Of a stretch of 53,868 nucleotides of DNA, positions 7,920-15,311 are shown one piece after another. The position numbers were made by a program, and so were the translations under genes. The stretch is from Pseudomonadota bacterium (GTDB lineage Bacteria; Pseudomonadota; Alphaproteobacteria; Rhizobiales; Hyphomicrobiaceae): positions 1 to 53,868 of the forward strand of contig JAFAFW010000055.1 of assembly GCA_023423275.1 (NCBI GenBank), in the 5' to 3' direction. The notes below the pieces were generated by a model, which ran no database searches, was not told the DNA's origin, and was given only the letters and a program-made list of their open reading frames with translations. The stretch's first letter is position 1; each line of letters opens with the position of its first letter.

Positions 7920-8933
7920 ATGCAGAAACTCAAACTCATCATGGCGTCGCTGGCTGCCGCTTCCATGGCAACCACCATCGCTACACCTTCGTCTGCGGCG
8001 TGGGAGCCCACCAAGGCGGTCACGTTCGTCATCCCGGCTGGAACCGGCGGCGGCGCGGATCAAATGGCGCGCCTGATTCAGGGCATCGTGACGAAGCACA
8101 ACCTGATGAAGCAGCCCATGGTGGTCATCAACAAATCGGGCGGCGCGGGTGCGGAAGGCTTCCTCGAGATCAAGAACAGCGCCAAGGATCCGCACAAGAT
8201 CATCATAACGCTTTCCAACCTGTTCACGACGCCACTCGGAACCGGAACTCCTTTCAGTTGGAAGGATCTCACCCCCGTTGCAATGCTGGCACTCGACCAG
8301 TTTGTTCTCTGGGTGCCAAGCGATGCGCCCTATAATACCGCTCAGGACTACATCAACGCGGTGAAAACTGGCGATGACAAGTCGTTCAAAATGGGCGGCA
8401 CGGGCTCCAAGCAAGAAGATCAGATCATCACCGCGGCCCTGGAGCAGCAGACTGCCGGCAAGAAGTTCACCTATATCCCATACAAAGGTGGCGGCACGGT
8501 CGCTGTCCAGCTCGTCGGCAAACACGTAAATTCGTCGGTCAACAACCCGATCGAAGCCGTGCAGCAGTGGAAGGCGGGAGCGCTGAAACCGCTTTGCATC
8601 TTCGATGGCAAGCGCTCAACGTACACGGAAAAAGTGACAACGGACAAAGCCTGGAGCGATATTCCGACCTGCACGGAGGCTGGACTGCCCGTCGAATATC
8701 AGATGCTGCGCGGGATTTTCACGTCGAAGGGCGCGACAGACGAACAAGTCGCTTTCTACGTCGATCTCTTCAAAAAGGTCATGGCTACCGACGAATGGAA
8801 GAAGTTCATGCAGGACGGTGCCTTCAACCAGACCTTCATGACCGGACCGGAATACGCAAAATGGGTCGAGTCGAATGAAAAGATCCACTACGACCTGATG
8901 AAGAATGCTGGCTTCCTGGCCGCCGGAAAATAG
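7920..8933 (+). CDS. tctC: Tripartite tricarboxylate transporter, periplasmic binding protein (TctC/Bug family)
   Basis: The 337-residue protein has a signal peptide (about residues 1-27, with cleavage likely after SSAA) and the Bug/TctC fold. Its family landmarks are VIPAGTGGGADQMARL, which forms the anion-binding loop, then GAGAEGFLEIKN and TYIPYKGGG. It binds a carboxylate in the periplasm and hands it to TctAB. The ATG follows AAGGAGAACAATAA, the strongest ribosome site in the operon, as expected for a protein needed in excess. Bug proteins vary widely in ligand. Here the neighbours (oxc, frc and the shared operator motif) argue for oxalate or a related short dicarboxylate. Confidence 0.92.
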   Translation: MQKLKLIMASLAAASMATTIATPSSAAWEPTKAVTFVIPAGTGGGADQMARLIQGIVTKHNLMKQPMVVINKSGGAGAEGFLEIKNSAKDPHKIIITLSNLFTTPLGTGTPFSWKDLTPVAMLALDQFVLWVPSDAPYNTAQDYINAVKTGDDKSFKMGGTGSKQEDQIITAALEQQTAGKKFTYIPYKGGGTVAVQLVGKHVNSSVNNPIEAVQQWKAGALKPLCIFDGKRSTYTEKVTTDKAWSDIPTCTEAGLPVEYQMLRGIFTSKGATDEQVAFYVDLFKKVMATDEWKKFMQDGAFNQTFMTGPEYAKWVESNEKIHYDLMKNAGFLAAGK

Positions 8934-8943
8934 ACGATTTCCC

Positions 8944-8970
8944 AGGCCGGCCCACCCGTCGGGCCGGCCT
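8944..8970 (+). promoter_or_regulatory. Strong stem-loop between tctC and tctB
   Basis: AGGCCGGCCC (8944-8953) and GGGCCGGCCT (8961-8970) form a perfect 10-base-pair stem with a 7-base loop, directly after the tctC stop. No T-run follows. Such hairpins often stabilise the message of the abundant binding protein and lower expression of the next gene. Confidence 0.65.
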
Positions 8971-9024
8971 GTAATACCCGCGTCCGAACTCCGGCCTTAC
9001 CTGCAGCATTGCAAGAGCACTCTG

Positions 9025-9543
9025 ATGAACAACGAAAAGAATGAAACTGACGAGCCGAGACTCGTATCCAATCGTACGATGGATATCGCGACAGCTCTGT
9101 TCTTTTTGCTCATGTCGGGAATTGTTATCTACGACAGCAATCGTCTCGGGTTCCACTGGGAAGAAAATGTCGGGCCAGCCTCCGGTTACTTTCCGTTTTA
9201 CATAGCAGTGTTGATGAGCATTGCCAGCATCGCGAATCTCGTGCGCGCCTTACGTGGGCAGTCTGAAAACGGCGCCGACACCTTCGTCACAACGCCAGCC
9301 TTCAAGCGCGTTCTCGCCGTCCTGATCCCTGCGATCATTTACGTGGCGGTGATCAATTACATCGGCATCTACGTCGCGTCAGGTTTGTTTATTTTCGCAT
9401 TCATGATCTTCCTGGGGCGTGAGTCGATATTCAAGGCCATCGCTGTCAGCGTCGCGGTGCCCTTAGCCCTGTTTTTCATGTTCGAGATCTGGTTCCTCGT
9501 GCCCTTGCCGAAAGGACTACTCGAGGCGATGCTGGGCTACTGA
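9025..9543 (+). CDS. tctB: Tripartite tricarboxylate transporter, small membrane subunit (TctB)
   Basis: The 172-residue protein has four predicted membrane segments (starting near ATALFFLLMSGIVIYDS, YFPFYIAVLMSIASIANLV, VLAVLIPAIIYVAVINYIGI and IAVSVAVPLALFFMFEIWFL). The motif GPASGYFPFYIAV is typical of TctB. The ATG at 9025 was chosen; an in-frame extension upstream would overlap the tctC 3' hairpin and encodes Pro-rich sequence unlike the family. It completes the TctA-TctC-TctB set. Confidence 0.88.
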   Translation: MNNEKNETDEPRLVSNRTMDIATALFFLLMSGIVIYDSNRLGFHWEENVGPASGYFPFYIAVLMSIASIANLVRALRGQSENGADTFVTTPAFKRVLAVLIPAIIYVAVINYIGIYVASGLFIFAFMIFLGRESIFKAIAVSVAVPLALFFMFEIWFLVPLPKGLLEAMLGY

Positions 9544-9702
9544 TTTCGCCTTGAACCGGCAGTTGTTGCGCGGGCGGGTCCTTGTGGTCCCGCCGCGCCT
9601 TCAGAGTTGCGGCCGCCTTGGTTTGCGGCCCGTCAAATTCCTCCATGGTCCAACCGGCTAAAGCCTCAGATTTTTTGGGGACCTGGATCGCACCATTCCG
9701 TT

Positions 9703-9840
9703 TGTCATCCCGGCCAAAGCGAAGCGCAGAGTCGGGATCAGCGACCAAAAAAATCATAACTGGGTCCCGGATATTTCGCTCACGCGGAGTTCCGGGATGA
9801 CAACAGACGTTTCCGAGTGAACCGGAACGACGACTCTAGA
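9703..9840. repeat. Repetitive palindromic elements downstream of tctB and terC
   Basis: The segment has an imperfect hairpin with ATCCCG/CGGGAT arms (9707-9738). A second element follows at 9775-9840, running from TTCGCTCACGCG to CTCTAGA. The second element is closely matched at 49654-49717 beside dctM. In both places its CTCTAGA end supplies the TAG stop of the adjacent leftward gene. Nothing else was found in the 9544-9835 gap. Confidence 0.75.
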
Positions 9841-10606
9841 CGTGCCCCGTGCTTCGTCCGGACTTGCGAATAATCAACCAGCCCGTGGCGAGCACCAGCG
9901 TCGCGCCGATCACTTCGAAGATCCGCGAGACGCCTTTCGGCGTCAGTTCGAACGTCTGAGCCAAACTATCGACCAGCGGCGCGAGCGCAGGCTCGGTCGC
10001 GGCCAGTTCTCCGCAAATCCAGCCCAGCAATGCCGCGCCAGCCCAGATCAGGATCGGGAAACGGGTCAGCAGCGACATGATCAGCGTCGATCCGCCGACG
10101 ACCAGTGGAATACTGAGCAAAAGCCCGAAGATGATAAGGCTGCTGTTTCCGCCGGCAGCAGCCGCAATCGCCAGCACGTTGTCGAGGCTCATGACGAGGT
10201 CGGCAATCGCGACGATCTTGACAGCCTCTCGAAGGCTGCTGCCTGTCTTGACGTTCTCCTCACCGCCCTCGTCGGCCGTCAACAACTTGACGGCAATCCA
10301 GGACAGCAGCGCAGCGCCGAACAGCTTCAGATACCGGATCCCCAGCAGGTTCTGGATGATCAGCGTGAAGAAAATGCGCATGACCACCGCCACTCCGGCG
10401 CCGAGGACAATACCTGCGAGGCGCTGTTTTTGCGGCAACGATCGGCACGCCAGGGCAATGACGACGGCATTATCTCCGGAAAGCACAATGTTAATGCCGA
10501 CAATGCGCAAAACGCTGATGACCAGAACGGCGTCCAGACCAAGGAAATTCTGGAGATAATCCGCAAACTGCTCCCCCAGAGCAGCCGCAGCAACGAGCGG
10601 GTCCAT
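9836..10606 (-). CDS. TerC family (YjbE-type) integral membrane protein
   Basis: The 256-residue protein has about seven membrane helices, with the paired family motifs LSGDNAVVIALA and DLVMSLDNVLAIAAAAGG; the acidic residues in these helices are thought to carry metal ions. Members of this family export Mn or other metals or support metalation of exported proteins. The ATG at 10606 follows GGGGAGAT. It is divergent from the sucC-like gene and lies on the opposite strand to the tct operon, so it looks like a bystander. No yybP-ykoY-type manganese riboswitch was recognised upstream. Its stop codon lies within a repeated element. Confidence 0.9.
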   Translation of the reverse strand: MDPLVAAAALGEQFADYLQNFLGLDAVLVISVLRIVGINIVLSGDNAVVIALACRSLPQKQRLAGIVLGAGVAVVMRIFFTLIIQNLLGIRYLKLFGAALLSWIAVKLLTADEGGEENVKTGSSLREAVKIVAIADLVMSLDNVLAIAAAAGGNSSLIIFGLLLSIPLVVGGSTLIMSLLTRFPILIWAGAALLGWICGELAATEPALAPLVDSLAQTFELTPKGVSRIFEVIGATLVLATGWLIIRKSGRSTGHV

Positions 10607-10760
10607 TCCAGATCTCCCCTATCGCACCCTAGCAGATGTTTGAAAAACCGGGCTTCGCTCGGCCGTTTGAATAAGCATCGTCATTGGACGTTTTCGTCTT
10701 AAACTGCAAGCCAAGCCAAATGTCATGGACGTCGCGTTCTCGACACGCCGACAACTCTGG

Positions 10761-10782
10761 CATATGGTATTTGGCATGCCAA
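10761..10782. promoter_or_regulatory. Candidate GntR operator upstream of the sucCD-like genes
   Basis: CATATGGTATTTGGCATGCC contains the palindrome TTGGCATGCCAA (10771-10782), whose core TGGCATGCCA fits the same TGGYATRCCA consensus as the sites at 5963, 6008 and 6181. It lies about 90 bases before the ligase start, in the 265-base gap divergent to the TerC gene. Confidence 0.55.
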
Positions 10783-10871
10783 GAGGTGCTGAGCATCCAC
10801 GGCATGGCCGGTTGAAGAAGATGAGGTCGAAAACGACCCCCTGGCCATCAAGTTGCAGGAGGAACGCCAAG

Positions 10872-12044
10872 GTGAACCTGCACGAGTTTCAGGCCAAGGA
10901 GTTGCTCGCGCAATATGGTGTGCCGGTTCCACGCGGCCGCGTTGCCGCCAACGGCACGGAAGCTGAAAATTTCGCGCGTCGCCTGGGACCTGGCCCGTTC
11001 GTCGTCAAAGCACAGGTTCGGGCTGGCGACAGGAAAGGCAGCGGCGGCGTCCGCTTCGCCTCTGACCCGGCCGCGGTCGGCCGCACGGCCGCCGATCTGA
11101 TCGGGCGGCCACTGATCACGGCGCAAACCGGACCTCGTGGGCACCATGTCCGCTGGGCCTACGTCGAGACTGCTGTTCCGTTTGTGCAAAGCCTCTATTG
11201 CGCCATCTTGTTTGATGACGCGCATGGCGAATTCGTCCTGCTTGCGGGCAACAACGATCACACGTCCGGCAACCGACACGAGCTCCGCCCGGCAACGATC
11301 GCACGTACGCCGCTTATCCTTTCGCAAGGAAGCGTGAGCGGTGATTTTGATCAAGCCGCACGTGCGACCGGCATCAACGACGCGCTGGCTCCGCGCCTGG
11401 CGAAGCGCATGATGCAGCTCGCAGATGCTGCGGTCGCACTTGACGCCACGCTCATCGAGATCAACCCGCTGGCCGTTACCTACGACGGCGACCTCGTCGC
11501 ACTCGATGCCAAGGTGACGCTCGACGACAACGCCCTCTTCCGCCATCCGGACCTCGCGATGCTGCATGAGGTCAGCGAAACCGAGGAGGGCGATCCGGTC
11601 GAATTGGCGGCGCAGCGTCACCAGATCAATTATCTGCAGCTCGACGGCAGGATTGGTTTGATCGTCAATGGCGCAGGTCTTGCCCTCGCCACACTGGATG
11701 CGCTGGCCGACGCCAATGGCAGCCCTGCCAATTTCATGGACATCCGCACCACGGCAACCAGCCTCGACATTGCTTACGGACTGGAATTGATTGCCGCCAA
11801 TCCGCAGGTGCGTGCGATCCTGGTCAACGTGTATGGAGGCGGCATGCAGCGCTGCGATACGATCGCCGACGGCATCGGCATCGGTCTGCGCCGAACAGGA
11901 CAATCCCTCCCGCTCGTGGTTCGGCTCGCCGGCAACAATGCGGAATTCGCAGCGACGCGGCTGAGCAGCTATGGCGTCGCGTTCACGCAAGCCACCGATA
12001 TTTGGGATGCCGTCCAAAAAGTCGTGCAGTTCGCAGATCGATAG
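10872..12044 (+). CDS. Acid:CoA ligase (ADP-forming), beta subunit, SucC/MtkA-like
   Basis: The 390-residue protein is SucC-like from end to end: an ATP-grasp domain opening with NLHEFQAKELLAQYGVP, the metal and nucleotide part LIEINPLAVTYDGDLVALD, and a C-terminal CoA-ligase domain. The start is GTG at 10872 with an excellent AGGAGG site. Key loops differ from succinyl-CoA synthetase: the GGGAT segment after ANFLDV is RTTAT here, and NIFGGIVRCD is NVYGGGMQRCD. It is therefore probably not the housekeeping succinate enzyme. It is translated next to a SucD-like alpha subunit 8 bases downstream. Likely reaction: acid + CoA + ATP giving acyl-CoA + ADP + phosphate. Oxalate is the favoured acid from context; malate or malonate are alternatives. 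Confidence 0.82.
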   Translation: MNLHEFQAKELLAQYGVPVPRGRVAANGTEAENFARRLGPGPFVVKAQVRAGDRKGSGGVRFASDPAAVGRTAADLIGRPLITAQTGPRGHHVRWAYVETAVPFVQSLYCAILFDDAHGEFVLLAGNNDHTSGNRHELRPATIARTPLILSQGSVSGDFDQAARATGINDALAPRLAKRMMQLADAAVALDATLIEINPLAVTYDGDLVALDAKVTLDDNALFRHPDLAMLHEVSETEEGDPVELAAQRHQINYLQLDGRIGLIVNGAGLALATLDALADANGSPANFMDIRTTATSLDIAYGLELIAANPQVRAILVNVYGGGMQRCDTIADGIGIGLRRTGQSLPLVVRLAGNNAEFAATRLSSYGVAFTQATDIWDAVQKVVQFADR

Positions 12045-12052
12045 GAGGCACC

Positions 12053-12949
12053 ATGGCAATCCTGGCCGGCCCCAAAACGCGTGTCATCTGCCAAGGCCTG
12101 ACAGGCCGCGCCGCGACCTATCACGTGGCGCGCATGATGGCATACGGCACGACGATCGTAGCCGGTGTGACCCCAGGCAAAGGCGGCCAGCGCCATCTCG
12201 ACGTTCCGATCTTCGACACCGTTGCCGGAGCCGTTACCACAACCGGCGCCAATGCCAGTCTTGTCTTTGTCCCGCCTCAGAACGCTGCCGCCGCGATGAT
12301 CGAGGCGATCGAGGCTGGCATCGGCCTTCTCGTATGCGTCACGGAACGCGTGCCCGTGCTGGACATGATCCGCGTGCGCCAAGCACTCATTGGCTCGGCG
12401 ACGAAGCTCGTGGGCGCCAACTCCCAGGGCATACTGGTTCCCGGCGTCACGCAGCTTGGCGTGATGACCACCGTACACGCGCGCAAAGGACCGGTCGGTA
12501 TCGCCTCGCGCTCAGCCTCCCTGACAAGCGAAGTGGTCGCGCAAACGACACATGCGGGGCTCGGCCAATCGACGACGGTTGGCGTCGGCGGCGATCCGGC
12601 GCATGGAATGAGCTTGGCGGATTGCGTCGACCTGTTCCTTGACGATCCGCAGACCGAAGCGATCGTCGTGATTGGAGAGATCGGAGGTCGTGAGGAAGAA
12701 GATGTTGCATCGCTTCTCGCGCGCAAAACAATCGACAAGCCGGTCATTGCCCTCATCGTCGGACGCCACGCCCCGCCCGACCGCCGGATGGGTCATGCCG
12801 GCGCGCTGATCGCGGGCGCATCGGGGAGTGCGGATGCGAAGATCGCCGCGTTACGGGACGTCGGAGTTCATATCGTACGGCGCGTCGATCTGGTCGGTGT
12901 GACGACGCGCCAGGCCTTGCTGCATCGCGCGGCCATGGATTGCGTGTGA
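12053..12949 (+). CDS. Acid:CoA ligase (ADP-forming), alpha subunit, SucD/MtkB-like
   Basis: The 298-residue protein has a CoA-binding Rossmann domain (VICQGLTGRAATYH and AGVTPGKGG) and a ligase domain with GIASRSASLTSE, VGVGGDP and the phosphohistidine motif GHAGALIAG (His248). The active-site His is intact, so the enzyme should be functional. The usual GPNCPGVITPG segment of SucD is GANSQGILVPG, which loses the Cys-Pro pair near the acyl pocket. The ATG at 12053 follows AGGAGG. It forms a two-gene unit with the beta subunit. The substitutions in both subunits fall in the acid-binding neighbourhood and point to a different acid; which one is inference. Confidence 0.82.
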   Translation: MAILAGPKTRVICQGLTGRAATYHVARMMAYGTTIVAGVTPGKGGQRHLDVPIFDTVAGAVTTTGANASLVFVPPQNAAAAMIEAIEAGIGLLVCVTERVPVLDMIRVRQALIGSATKLVGANSQGILVPGVTQLGVMTTVHARKGPVGIASRSASLTSEVVAQTTHAGLGQSTTVGVGGDPAHGMSLADCVDLFLDDPQTEAIVVIGEIGGREEEDVASLLARKTIDKPVIALIVGRHAPPDRRMGHAGALIAGASGSADAKIAALRDVGVHIVRRVDLVGVTTRQALLHRAAMDCV

Positions 12950-13007
12950 CACAGCTTGAAGGTCGCGTTAGCCTTTCCTCGACGACAATCCCGTCAGGAG
13001 ATCTGAG

Positions 13008-13298
13008 ATGGCCGCAACTGCCGCCGTGCCCACGGTGCAAATCGACAATGAGAAGGTCCGTGTTACCGAGTGGCGTTTTGCACCGGGTGCCGAGACCGGC
13101 TTTCATATTCACGGCATGGACTATGTCGTCGTACCGAGCGGTGACGGCCGGTTGAAGCTTGTCTCTCCGGAGGGCGAAGAAACGTTCGCAGATCTCAAGC
13201 ACGGCGTCTCGTACTTTCGCCCCGCCGGTGTGCATCACAACGTCATCAACGCGAATGCATTCGAATATGCGTTCGTGGAGATCGAGCTGAAATCCTGA
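13008..13298 (+). CDS. Small single-domain cupin
   Basis: The 96-residue protein is one beta-barrel cupin. Motif 1 is GAETGFHIHGMDYVVVPSGDG with the HxH metal pair, and motif 2 is FRPAGVHHNVIN. It follows the SucD-like gene by about 60 bases with a GGAGATCTGAG ribosome region and is probably in the same transcript. Small cupins of this sort are often associated with carboxylic-acid pathways but have no fixed function. It is far too short to be a bicupin oxalate decarboxylase, and I assign no reaction. Confidence 0.75.
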   Translation: MAATAAVPTVQIDNEKVRVTEWRFAPGAETGFHIHGMDYVVVPSGDGRLKLVSPEGEETFADLKHGVSYFRPAGVHHNVINANAFEYAFVEIELKS

Positions 13299-13376
13299 CG
13301 TTTTGCGCACTCTGGCCCCCAGCGCCTGGGCAAGACCCGCCGAAGCCGACGGCATTGCGCTTCGCGCGGCTTGCCA

Positions 13377-13682
13377 TCAGACCCCGCTCGGAACGAAGAC
13401 GCAACGCGGCACGAAACTGCCGTCTCCGTTCTTCCGCACGCACACGTGAGTGTCGTTGTCGCGCGAAGGCCGCTGCGTAAATCCTTTGGGAATCTGCACC
13501 TTCACGTCCCCTGCTGTCAGCCGCATCCCGCCGTCCGACGTCGGCTCGACCTGGTCGACGCGCATGCAGTCCCTTCCGTCGCAACACTCCACGGGATACC
13601 AGCTATGGGCCGAAGCATCGGCGGCCGCGCCACACAGTCCGGCGATGAGCATCCCGGTACGTAGTAAATCAACACCGATCAT
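13377..13682 (-). CDS. Small secreted Cys-rich hypothetical protein
   Basis: The 101-residue protein has a signal peptide (about residues 1-25), then HSWYPVECCDGRDCMRVD and a C-terminal VPRCVFVPSGV. The paired and spaced cysteines suggest disulfides in the periplasm. Proteins opening with HSWYP-x-ECC are common hypotheticals in Bradyrhizobium relatives (from memory), and their function is unknown to me. The ATG at 13682 gives a clean signal peptide; a much longer upstream reading frame on the same strand is Arg/Cys-rich and not credible. Confidence 0.7.
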   Translation of the reverse strand: MIGVDLLRTGMLIAGLCGAAADASAHSWYPVECCDGRDCMRVDQVEPTSDGGMRLTAGDVKVQIPKGFTQRPSRDNDTHVCVRKNGDGSFVPRCVFVPSGV

Positions 13683-14431
13683 CCCGATGAAACTCCGGCG
13701 ATCCTGAACCGACCGGAGCTTAACGAACTGGCATTGGGCGGGTTCCGATCGCCGCTTTCGAAGATCGTTCGCGTCGCGACATGCAGACGCTTGCTCTCCA
13801 TTTGGCGCACTCGCTGATTGCTTCGTCGCCTGAGAGCCACACTTTGGCCGCCGCCGGGCATGGGCGCGCCTGTGGACAATTCGGCGAAATACCCGACGCC
13901 GGCAGCGAACCAGCCGGCAGAGCAATCGCGAGCATGCCGCAGCTGTAACGCAAACAGCGTTCTGTATCAGATTGTTGACAGTCCATCGGCGGCGAACCTC
14001 GCGCAATTTTGGCGAGATTAGGACGGTCGAGATGCCGGATGTCGCACATGTTTGTATCGATTTCATTGCGCAAACGAGCGTCGGAAATCCGCTCTCGGCC
14101 TCACGTTGCCTACTTGCACCACCGGCAGGTGCCCGGCATTGTGCACCCGCCAGCTCATTGGAGGGGTGGCGAAGCTCTGGCGTGTTTCACGTTGGAGTTT
14201 GAGGGCGAAAAGCAACAGAGGTGGTGCGGGGCCGCCTCTGTTGCTTGCTCCTTGAATTTGGACTTGCTCATGCTTTAGTCGGAGAGGTCCGTCACCGCTT
14301 CTCGCCATGCTCATCGCATGGTACGTGTCTCAAGAATTGGGACAGGGCGCCCAGGAAACTGAGACGGGGAATAATCGACCAACAATCGCCGCACCCCACC
14401 GAAGGGGCATTTCACGCTTTTCGGTTTTTGC
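13683..14431. other. Intergenic stretch without a convincing gene
   Basis: No frame here has a good start, ribosome site and credible composition. The only clear structure is a perfect inverted repeat, AGCAACAGAGG (14211-14221) and CCTCTGTTGCT (14235-14245), around a GC-rich 13-base loop. It is not followed by a T-run. It could be the hairpin of a small RNA, a terminator variant or a mobile-element end. Confidence 0.5.
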
Positions 14432-15232
14432 ATGCATCCAGAGGTTATCAAAAACTTACGCGAGTTCTTTGAAGCCGAGCTTGGCACACGCCTGATGCCC
14501 GGGGCGCTCGTCCTGAGCGGCCCTGCCGCACAAATCGATTTGCGTGCATGTGCTGTCCTGTCCCCGCTTCTCCAGCGGATTTTTGCGAGCAGCAGTGGTC
14601 CGGCTCCAACCCGCTCACATGAGCAGGTGTCCATCTCCTGGCGGCGCGACGAGGAGGGTCGTTGTTTGATCGAGTGGGCAACGGCAGGCGGACCGGAAGA
14701 GGCCCCCAGCGCCAACGGCCATGCATCTTCCGCACATCCGATTTCAGATCCGGCGGCGAGCGAACGGACGATCGGTCTCGAAGCCTGTGGCGATGCGATG
14801 CGTATCGCCGTGCCTGCAGCGCATGTTGCGTTCGGCGACACCGTGACCGCTGAGCCTGCCGTCGATCCGTTGCAGGGCCAGACCCTGCTGGTGGTTGAAG
14901 ATCAACTGATCATTGCTCTCGATCTCGAGATGGTGCTCAGACAGCATGGCGCGGCCGATGTCCATGTCTTTGGCACGGCAGACGAAGCGTTGCAGTTGAT
15001 TACTCAGGCTCCACCGGATGCGGCTGTTCTCGACATCAACCTCGGAAGCTCCACCTCATTTCCTGTCGCCAGAGAGCTGATGCGCCTCGGTGTGCCGTTC
15101 ATTTTTGCATCGGGATACGGCAAGGAGGCTGACCTTCCCGCGGAATTCCAAGCTATTCCGCTGATCGGGAAGCCGTACAGCGCCACGGCGATCAGTCACG
15201 CCCTCGCAACATTGACCGCAACGGCTGCGTGA
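14432..15232 (+). CDS. Receiver-domain protein with a degenerate HWE-kinase-like N-terminal half
   Basis: Of 266 residues, about 150-260 form a CheY-type receiver: acidic residues in VVEDQ (156-157), phospho-acceptor Asp201 in VLDINLGSS, FASGYG, and Lys247 in IGKPY. Residues about 35-132 look like the tail of an HWE histidine-kinase ATPase domain (QVSISWRRDEEG, LIEWATAGGP, then RIAVP). However, the N-box His/Asn expected before it is replaced by LSPLLQRIFASSSG, so it is unlikely to bind ATP as a kinase. It could be a phosphate sink or a partner-switching receiver of the general stress type. No sensor or output partner lies nearby. The start ATG at 14432 has no strong ribosome site. Confidence 0.75.
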   Translation: MHPEVIKNLREFFEAELGTRLMPGALVLSGPAAQIDLRACAVLSPLLQRIFASSSGPAPTRSHEQVSISWRRDEEGRCLIEWATAGGPEEAPSANGHASSAHPISDPAASERTIGLEACGDAMRIAVPAAHVAFGDTVTAEPAVDPLQGQTLLVVEDQLIIALDLEMVLRQHGAADVHVFGTADEALQLITQAPPDAAVLDINLGSSTSFPVARELMRLGVPFIFASGYGKEADLPAEFQAIPLIGKPYSATAISHALATLTATAA

Positions 15233-15249
15233 GAACATCAAAATGCATT

Positions 15250-15276
15250 GGGGGCCGGATACGCGATCCGACCCCC
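15250..15276. terminator. Hairpin between convergent genes
   Basis: GGGGGCCGGAT pairs with ATCCGACCCCC around ACGCG, with one mismatch in the stem. It lies between the stop codons of the receiver gene and the TAXI gene, so it can end transcription from both sides. The T-run is weak. Confidence 0.5.
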
Positions 15277-15311
15277 ACATTTGCTCTCAGACCTTGCGTT
15301 GAAAAGGTCTG

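Noticed and set aside
10848..12059. A 403-residue minus-strand frame over the sucC-like gene
   Set aside because: It is the mirror of a strong ATP-grasp gene with an AGGAGG site, and its own sequence resembles no protein family.
13008..13298. Oxalate decarboxylase as the cupin's identity
   Set aside because: Although it lies at the end of the oxalate region, it is a single 96-residue cupin, and oxalate decarboxylases are bicupins of about 380 residues.
13377..14066. A 229-residue extension of the small secreted protein
   Set aside because: The added N-terminal half is Arg/Cys-rich and lacks a start signal, while the shorter form begins with a normal signal peptide.
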